Made by a program: the position numbers and the translations under genes. Of a DNA stretch of 64,000 nt, positions 58,769 through 64,000 are shown one piece after another. This stretch comes from JAENVT01 sp963805445 (GTDB taxonomy: Bacteria > Actinomycetota > Acidimicrobiia > Acidimicrobiales > Ilumatobacteraceae), in assembly GCA_963805445.1 (NCBI GenBank), contig CAWDUI010000008.1, positions 16,503-80,502 on the forward strand, read 5' to 3'. Within the stretch, counting starts at the first letter, position 1, and each line of letters begins with the position of its first letter. Below the pieces are notes generated by a model. That model was given only the letters and a program-made list of their open reading frames with translations. It had not been told where the DNA came from and made no database searches.

Positions 58769-59749
58769 CTAGCGCGGGGCGACATAGGTCCGGGTCGCCT
58801 CGGGATCGTCGCGGTTGACCGGCAGCGCCGCGATTTCCTCCCACACCGCCGGCGGGATCGGGACGTTGGCCCATTCCGCCATCTCGGCGATCTCCTCCGG
58901 CCGCCCGACTCCGAAGATCGTCGAGGTGATGCGCGGATCGCGCATCGAGAATTGGAGGGCCACCGCGCCCGGCGGCACGCCGTGGCTGGCGCGATCGCTT
59001 CGACCGCCCTCACCGGCTTGAGCATCGCCTCGTTGGCCTCCTGGTAAACGTAGCGCGGACTGGCGGCGGTGCCTCTCGCGAACACGCCGCCGGCGAACGG
59101 CGCGGCGTTGAGGACGGCGATGCCTTTCCCCGCCGCATAGTCGATCATCGCCTCGGCGTTGCGGTTGACCAGGGTGAAGCGGTTGTGGGTGATCATTGCG
59201 TCGAAGTCGAAGCGCTCGAGGATCGGCATCATGATATCGACGCGGCCGGCCGCCAGACCGACCGCGTCGCAGAGGCCTTCCGCCTTGATCTTGTAGAGTT
59301 CCTCGAGCCCGCCGCCCGGCGCCGTCACCTCGGCGATGTCGGCGGCGTATTCCGGATCGTGGATGTGGAGAAGCCCGACCCGGTCGACCCCGAGGGCGCT
59401 GAGGCTCTTCTCCAGCGAGCGCCGCATCGCGCCGGCGTCGAAGCGGTTGGTGCCGGGTCGCGGTCGAGTTTGGTGGAGATCACGAAGCCCGGCGGCAGCC
59501 CGCCCAGTTCGCGGATAACATGGCCGATCCGCTCCTCGCTCCGACCCGCCCCGTAGTTCCGCGCCGTGTCGATGAAGTTTGACGGCCCGGTGAGGATCGC
59601 CCGCACGGTGGCATGCGCCTGCTCCTCGCTCGTGCCGTAGCCGTACCTCGATCGGCATGTGGCCGATCGGCGCCGTGCCCGAAGCAGACCCGCGACACCA
59701 TCAGGTCGGTTCGGCCAAGTCTGGTCTTCTCGATGCCGGTCGCGGTCAC
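58769..59749 (-). CDS. aldo/keto reductase, D-threo-aldose dehydrogenase-like (frameshifted)
   Basis: An NAD(P)H-dependent TIM-barrel oxidoreductase. The N-terminus is EKTRLGRTDLMVSRVCFG, then YGYGTSEEQAHATVRAIL and FIDTARNYGAGRSEERIGHV with the catalytic Asp and Tyr. GGLPPGFVISTKLDRD, RRSLEKSLSALGVDRVGLLH and the C-terminal PPGAVALQFSMRDPRITSTI follow. The resemblance is to L-fucose/D-threo-aldose 1-dehydrogenases. The line shifts near 59690, 59640, 59455 and 58990. The first two look like extra bases, the last two like missing bases, so the net length is in phase (981 bases). Confidence 0.85.
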
Positions 59750-59953
59750 GTGCTCCCCCCTTTGCTGCGGGGCGCATCATCGGCGAGGCGACCCGGCTTG
59801 CGCAAGCGGTCGCGCGCCGCGTTCGCCGGCGCCGACGGTCGGCAGCGTGTCGAGGAACGCTTTTTCCTTGCTCCCGCAATCGTTCCCCTGCTTCAGTGCC
59901 CGCCATGGTAAAAGCGGCAAGTCGATGATCTTTGGGGTTGAGGAGGCCCAAAC
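59750..59953. other. intergenic region between divergent genes
   Basis: About 200 bases separate the divergent aldo/keto reductase and cell-wall hydrolase genes. It holds a T-rich patch followed by TTGCTC (around 59866) and ends with an AGGAGG Shine-Dalgarno at 59941-59946, 7 bases before the ATG at 59954. No clear promoter pair, repeat or RNA gene can be supported. Confidence 0.4.
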
Positions 59954-61075
59954 ATGGCAAAGGCGACGAAACCGAAAGGCAAGTTCTTCGCGAAAATCAT
60001 CAAGGTTCTGTTCAAGAAAGACGTCACGCCGAACAAGAGCGACGACGAGGAGGCCGCAACGCCCGGGACGGGCGGAGGTCCCCCGGCGGTCCTCCAGGAC
60101 GATATCGACGGATGGCGGCCGGCCGAAGCGATCCTGAAACTGCGCGCCCAGATCGACAAGATGGCGCCGAACCGGAGCAAGGCGAGCGACGGCATCATCG
60201 GCGACGCCAGTCACCAGACGCGGAATTCGGATCACAACCCCTGGGTCATCGACGGCAAGACCGGGGTGGTCACGGCGATCGACATCACCAACGACCCAAA
60301 GAACGGCTGCTCGGCGGAGGCGATCGCCAACGCGATCGTCGCTTCGAAAGACCCCCGCGTGAAATACGTCATCTGGAACAAGCGGATCAACAATTCCCAG
60401 GTCAGCCCCTGGAAGTGGCGGGCCTATACCGGCAAGAACCCGCACACCAAGCACGTGCATGTCTCGGTCCTGTCCGACAAGGCGCACTACGATGACACGT
60501 CCGACTGGAACCTGACCGGCGCCGCCGTCGAAACCATGAAGCTCAGCTTCGGCGTCGCGAGCGTCGGCGAGATGCAGCTTGCATGGGGCAAGAAGGTCGA
60601 CGGCGCCTTCAAGAAGCGGGTGGTCGAGATCGCCGCCCGGATCGAAGTCGATCCGAATGATCTGATGGCCTGCATGGCCTTCAAATCGGCACGGTCGTTC
60701 AGTCCCTCAAAGGAAAATCCGATCAGCCACGCGATGGGCCTGATCCAGTTCATGCCGGCGACCGCCGAAGGGCTCGGCACCACGACCGCGGAGCTTGCTG
60801 CAATGACCGCAGTCGGGCAGCTCGACTTTGTCGAGAAGTATTTCGAGCCCCACATCGGCAAGCTCAAGGACCTCAACGACCTCTACATGGCGATCATCTG
60901 GCCGAAGGCAGTCGGCAAGCCCGTATCGGAAGTCCTCTTCCGTTCGCCCGAGACCGCCTACAAGCAGAACCAGGCGCTCGATGCCAACCACGACGGCACC
61001 GTCACCAAAGCCGAGCCGGCGGCGCTGCCGCAGCAATATCTGGTCGAAGGAATGCGGGACGATCTCCGCGGATGA
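59954..61075 (+). CDS. two-domain cell-wall hydrolase: M15-like peptidase plus lytic transglycosylase-like domain
   Basis: A 373-residue protein with a basic N-terminus (no signal peptide). The first domain (about 45-190) has zinc-peptidase-like SHQTRNSDHNPWV, VVTAIDIT and KHVHVS (H, D, H-x-H ligands), like phage D,D- or L-Ala-D-Glu peptidases. The second (about 195-340) resembles SLT-type transglycosylases (LMACMAFKSARSFSPS, AMGLIQFMPATAEGLGTTTA, VGQLDFVEKYFEPHIGKLKD). The position of the usual catalytic Glu (FES) is Lys (FKS, codon AAA). The tail carries an EF-hand calcium loop, DANHDGTVTKAE. The AGGAGG ribosome site is unlike genes left of 58.7 kb. It may be phage-derived. Confidence 0.8.
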   Translation: MAKATKPKGKFFAKIIKVLFKKDVTPNKSDDEEAATPGTGGGPPAVLQDDIDGWRPAEAILKLRAQIDKMAPNRSKASDGIIGDASHQTRNSDHNPWVIDGKTGVVTAIDITNDPKNGCSAEAIANAIVASKDPRVKYVIWNKRINNSQVSPWKWRAYTGKNPHTKHVHVSVLSDKAHYDDTSDWNLTGAAVETMKLSFGVASVGEMQLAWGKKVDGAFKKRVVEIAARIEVDPNDLMACMAFKSARSFSPSKENPISHAMGLIQFMPATAEGLGTTTAELAAMTAVGQLDFVEKYFEPHIGKLKDLNDLYMAIIWPKAVGKPVSEVLFRSPETAYKQNQALDANHDGTVTKAEPAALPQQYLVEGMRDDLRG

Positions 61076-61130
61076 CGGGCAGCGCGGCGCCGTTTTCCCA
61101 ATGACACCGGCGCCGCGCCAACCTCGCAGT

Positions 61131-61523
61131 TCATTCCGGGGTGATCGCCAGGGAGGCGATGCTCTTGCCTCTCAGGCTCATCGCGTAGTTGGCCTGCTCG
61201 GCGTCGGCACTGTCGGGATCGTACCAGGAAACCAGGGGCTGGACGCCGTCCTTGCCGGGGGTGATCTTGTCGATCTGATAGGTCCGGCCGATCACCGTCT
61301 CCCTGATCCAGTCGATGATCGCGTCCCTCCCCTCGATGGTGCGGTCTCCGTCGATGACCTTCGCATCCTCGGCCATGCAGGCGCCGGCTGCGTCGGCGTC
61401 CGCGGCGGCGACGGCATCGAACCAGCACTGCGCCTCGGGCGGAACCTGTACCGCCGCCGTCGCCGGCCAGGCCGCAAGGACCAGCAGCAGGCCGGCGAAG
61501 CCGCGCGCGATGAATTGCATCAT
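61131..61523 (-). CDS. secreted SnoaL-like (NTF2-fold) protein
   Basis: A 130-residue protein with a signal peptide (MMQFIARGFAGLLLVLAAWP then ATAA, cleavage after about residue 24). An NTF2/SnoaL-like domain of the SgcJ/nuclear-transport-factor type follows: CWFDAVAAADADAAGACMAE, DAKVIDGDRTIEGRDAIIDW, IRETV. I chose the ATG at 61523 because GGGAG lies about 7 bases upstream and the signal peptide begins there. Function unknown. It is intact and convergent-facing with the hydrolase gene. Confidence 0.75.
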   Translation of the reverse strand: MMQFIARGFAGLLLVLAAWPATAAVQVPPEAQCWFDAVAAADADAAGACMAEDAKVIDGDRTIEGRDAIIDWIRETVIGRTYQIDKITPGKDGVQPLVSWYDPDSADAEQANYAMSLRGKSIASLAITPE

Positions 61524-61642
61524 GGGACGCTCCCTCGTGACGTCGCCCGGCACGGTCGACCGCCATCTTGTCCGCTTCGCGGCAACGGGCGGCGCGACGC
61601 CGATGCGTTATAGTCGCATACGTTTCTTAGCTGGAATCGCGC

Positions 61643-61948
61643 ATGGAATCCCAAATCCGTGACAACAGCGAACACCATCGCTATGAGCTCGCCGTCGATG
61701 GCGAGATCGCCTATGTGCTTTATCGCCGCAAGCCCGGCATCATCACCCTCATCCATACCGAGGTGCCGGAGACGCTTGCCGGGCGCGGCATCGGCTCGCG
61801 CCTTGCCCGCCACGTCCTCGATAGCGCGCGCGGCGACGGGCTGAAGGTGGTGCCGCTCTGCCCCTTCATCGCGGCCTTCATGAACAAGCACCCGGAATAT
61901 GATGACCTCCGGCTTTCGCCCGGCGACGGCGACGCCGCCGAGGAGTAA
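61643..61948 (+). CDS. small GNAT-like N-acetyltransferase (COG2388/YidJ type)
   Basis: A 101-residue single-domain acetyltransferase-like protein: NSEHHRYELAVDGEIAYVLY, IITLIHTEVPETLAGRGIGS with the G-R-G-I-G acetyl-CoA loop, LARHVLDSARGDGLKVVPLC and PFIAAFMNKHPEYDDL. This is the compact NATD1/YidJ family, common in proteobacteria; the substrate is unknown. It is intact. Confidence 0.88.
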   Translation: MESQIRDNSEHHRYELAVDGEIAYVLYRRKPGIITLIHTEVPETLAGRGIGSRLARHVLDSARGDGLKVVPLCPFIAAFMNKHPEYDDLRLSPGDGDAAEE

Positions 61949-61987
61949 CCTGTTCGCGGTTCGAACGTCGGAAGGGAGACGGCGCCC

Positions 61988-63349
61988 ATGATCTTCGAGC
62001 CCATCACCATCAAAGGCGTCACGTTCAAGAACCGGATACTCCGCTCCTCGATGGGCGGACGGATGAGCTATTTCGACGGCTCGCCCAGCCCGGCTTGGGC
62101 GCGTTTCGAGACGCGCTTCGCCGAGGCCGGCGTGGCGGCGGTGATCTCCACCACCATCTCGGTCGACGACCGCCGCTGCGCGCCCCTCAACTATCCCAAG
62201 ATCTCGCAGGACCGGTTCATCCCGGCCTTTGCCGCGGGCGTGAGCTCGGTCCAGCGCATGGCAGCCGCTACATCATGCAGATCGGCGACGGCGGCTACCA
62301 CGCCCAGATGAGCCTGCTTGCCAAGGACGAGGACAAGAAGACCTCGTCGGCTGTCTTCGATTTCGTTTTCGGCTACGGCAACCTGTCGATGGCGATGACC
62401 GAGGAGGAGATCGAGCAGGTCATCGTGAACTTCGCGGAGGCGGCCCGCCGCGCCCGCGAGGCCGGCTGCGACGGGATCGAGATCGCCGCCCACAAGGGCT
62501 ATCTCATCCACCAGTTCCTCAACCCCGGCGTCAACCGGCGCACCGACCGGTGGGGCGGCTCGGTCGACAAGCGCTTCCGGCTCCTCCGGGAGATCGTGAT
62601 TGCGATCAGGAAAGCGGTCGGCGAGGACTATCTCCTCGGCGTGCGGATGGCCGCCGCAGACTACAACTACCTGCCCCTCAACATCCGGCTGCCGGTGGTC
62701 TTCCCGCTCCGCCACTATGTCATGGGCAACGGCCTCGAGGAGACGCTCCACTACGGCCGCGAGCTCAGGGCGCTCGGCGTCGACTATCTCCACATCACCA
62801 GCGGCTTCGGCTTTGTGCATCCGCGCGACTCGACCGGCGACTGGCCGGTCGACGAGTTCGCCTCTTCGTCAACGCCGTCCGCCACCTCAGCGGCAAGGCG
62901 CGGCGCGCGCGATCATCCTCAACGGCCTGCCGCGCTTCCTGGTCAAGGCGATGGGCGGCCTCGGCTGGCGCTACCGGCCGGCCGTCAACGCCGACTATGC
63001 CCGCGCCTTTCGTGACGCGACCGGACTGCCGGTCATCGCCAATGGCGGCTTCCAGGAGCGGAGCCGGCTCCAGTCGGCGCTGGATGACGGCCAGTGCGAC
63101 CTCATCGCCATGGCGCGCCCGCTTCTCGCCAATCCGGACCTGATCAGCCTCTACCGGAACGGCGCGGAACTGCCGCCGCGCCCCTGCAATCATTGCAATC
63201 GATGCTCGGTGGCGACCGCCGTCCTGCCGCTCGGCTGCTATAATCGCGACCGCTTCGGCTCTAAGGAGCAGATGGAGGCACAAATTCTGTGGTGGTCCGG
63301 CGGTCCCGTCGCCGCCGACGCGATCCCGGCGCCACAGTCGAGGCTATGA
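61988..63349 (+). CDS. NADH:flavin oxidoreductase, Old Yellow Enzyme family with Fe-S cysteines (frameshifted)
   Basis: A TIM-barrel FMN oxidoreductase of about 454 codons. It starts MIFEPITIKGVTFKNRILRS, then IMQIGDGGYHAQMSLLAKDE, and EIEQVIVNFAEAARRAREAG with CDGIEIAAHKGYLIHQFLNP and RTDRWGG (substrate-binding H-x-x-H/Y region). VDYLHITSGFG, LPVIANGGF, DLIAMARPLLANPDL and CNHCNRCSVATAVLPLGC follow, the 4Fe-4S cysteine set of the 2,4-dienoyl-CoA reductase/trimethylamine dehydrogenase subfamily. The C-terminal Rossmann domain of that subfamily is absent. Shifts near 62265, 62865 and 62905 behave as missing bases. The start has AAGGGAG 9 bases upstream. Confidence 0.85.
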
Positions 63350-63996
63350 CGCGGTTTGCGTCTCGGCGGCGGCGCGGTCGGCCTGGCGCTGGCGAAACTC
63401 GTCGGTGCTGTTGACCGCCGGGAACGGCGTCTCCGGCACCGGCACTCCGAGGAAGTCGCATAACGGCGCCCAGCCCTCGCGGACTTCGTAGACCAAAAGG
63501 CGCTCCGGCGGCAGCGCCGCGCGCACCGCCTCGTTATGCCGCCGGTAGACCGCGGTGGCATGCGCCCGATCGGCGAGCCTGCCGCCGAAGGTGTTTTCGT
63601 CGATGATCTTCCGCGCCATCCGCGCCCAGGGCGTGTCTTCCGCGACCCGCCTGTTGACCTGATCGTTGAAGATGGTCGCCTGCGTCGAATCGAACCAGCG
63701 ATCCGGATCGCGGAGCGTGAGGATGACCTTGGCGTCCGGGTAATAGGCGGCCTGCTCCCGCCAATAGGCGGAGGAGGGCCAGTCGACGGTCGATCGATAG
63801 CCCGCGAAGACCTCGTCCCACGGCACCTTCTCGCCGGCGGCAACCCGCTCCCATTTTGCGGTGAGCGCCGGGCCGGCTCCTCCCTGAACAGCTCCATCAT
63901 GTGGTGGCACGGGCCGAAGCCGAGCTGTTCCAGCGCGAGCTTCAACGACGCCGTCCCGGTCCGGCCGAAGCCGGCGCCAATCACGCTCAAGGTCAC
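63344..63996 (-). CDS. sulfotransferase family protein (frameshifted)
   Basis: A P-loop sulfotransferase-like protein of about 217 residues. The PAPS 5'-phosphosulfate loop is SVIGAGFGRTGTASLKLALE near the N-terminus. The core has VFAGYRSTVDWPSSAYWREQ, AKVILTLRDPDRWFDSTQAT (3'-phosphate loop) and RLLVYEVREGWAPLCDFLGV then PVPETPFPAVN. The shift near 63880 behaves as one missing base. The type is common in alphaproteobacteria and some eukaryote-like groups; the acceptor is unknown. It overlaps the convergent flavin oxidoreductase end by 6 bases, and its start is 4 bases from the window edge. Confidence 0.85.
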
Positions 63997-64000
63997 GAGC

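Overview
The left 58.7 kb of this window is a GC-rich actinobacterial chromosome segment. It carries an actinobacterial integration host factor (mIHF), DUF1844 beside infC, DUF3151, a GuaB1-type protein and a degenerate PriA. It also keeps the actinobacterial gene order alaS-ruvX-mltG-aroE-aroC-aroK-aroB-aroQ-pepP-efp-nusB ... carA-carB-pyrD-mIHF-gmk-rpoZ-coaBC-metK-priA ... def-fmt-rsmB. The gene content and style fit the Acidimicrobiia (Ilumatobacter-like), but no marker here fixes the genus. Nearly every gene junction is a 4-base or shorter stop/start overlap, and several first genes look leaderless.

Layout: 0.3-9.1 kb translation genes (pheST, rplT, rpmI, infC) and hisG. 9.1-23.3 kb is one long leftward set: carAB-pyrD, mIHF-gmk-rpoZ, coaBC-metK-priA and def-fmt-rsmB. 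23.6-26.7 kb holds a glycosyltransferase/methyltransferase and a DUF2079 membrane protein at the place where pyrR-pyrB-pyrC usually sits. 26.7-40.5 kb holds nusB-efp-pepP, five shikimate-pathway genes, mltG-ruvX-alaS and typA. 40.6-54.8 kb is mixed housekeeping (ParA, RNase D, MobA, pyruvate kinase, aminopeptidase, PlsC, Cmk, GuaB1, TsaC, xylulokinase). 54.9-58.7 kb is a hydroxyproline-type catabolic cluster: OCD-like reductase, FAD oxidase, proline racemase-family enzyme and a DapA-family lyase.

The DapA-family gene is cut off at its N-terminus at about 58,706-58,714. Everything to the right (aldo/keto reductase, cell-wall hydrolase, SnoaL-like protein, GNAT, flavin oxidoreductase, sulfotransferase) has a different style: clear Shine-Dalgarno sites, no overlap chains and proteobacteria-like families. 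I read 58.71 kb as a chimeric assembly join or, less likely, a transfer boundary.

About half of the genes, many of them essential, are broken by single-base frameshifts. Left of the join, every frameshift I could resolve is one extra base; right of it most are missing bases. I treat these as sequence errors and annotate each such gene as one unit, giving the approximate shift position.

The most interesting regulatory region is the carA leader (23,320-23,545). It has a hairpin closely resembling the PyrR-binding loop directly in front of a strong Shine-Dalgarno, an alternative stem that would cover that Shine-Dalgarno, a short leader ORF ending inside the carA start, and a second pair of mutually exclusive stems. 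infC appears to start at AUA.
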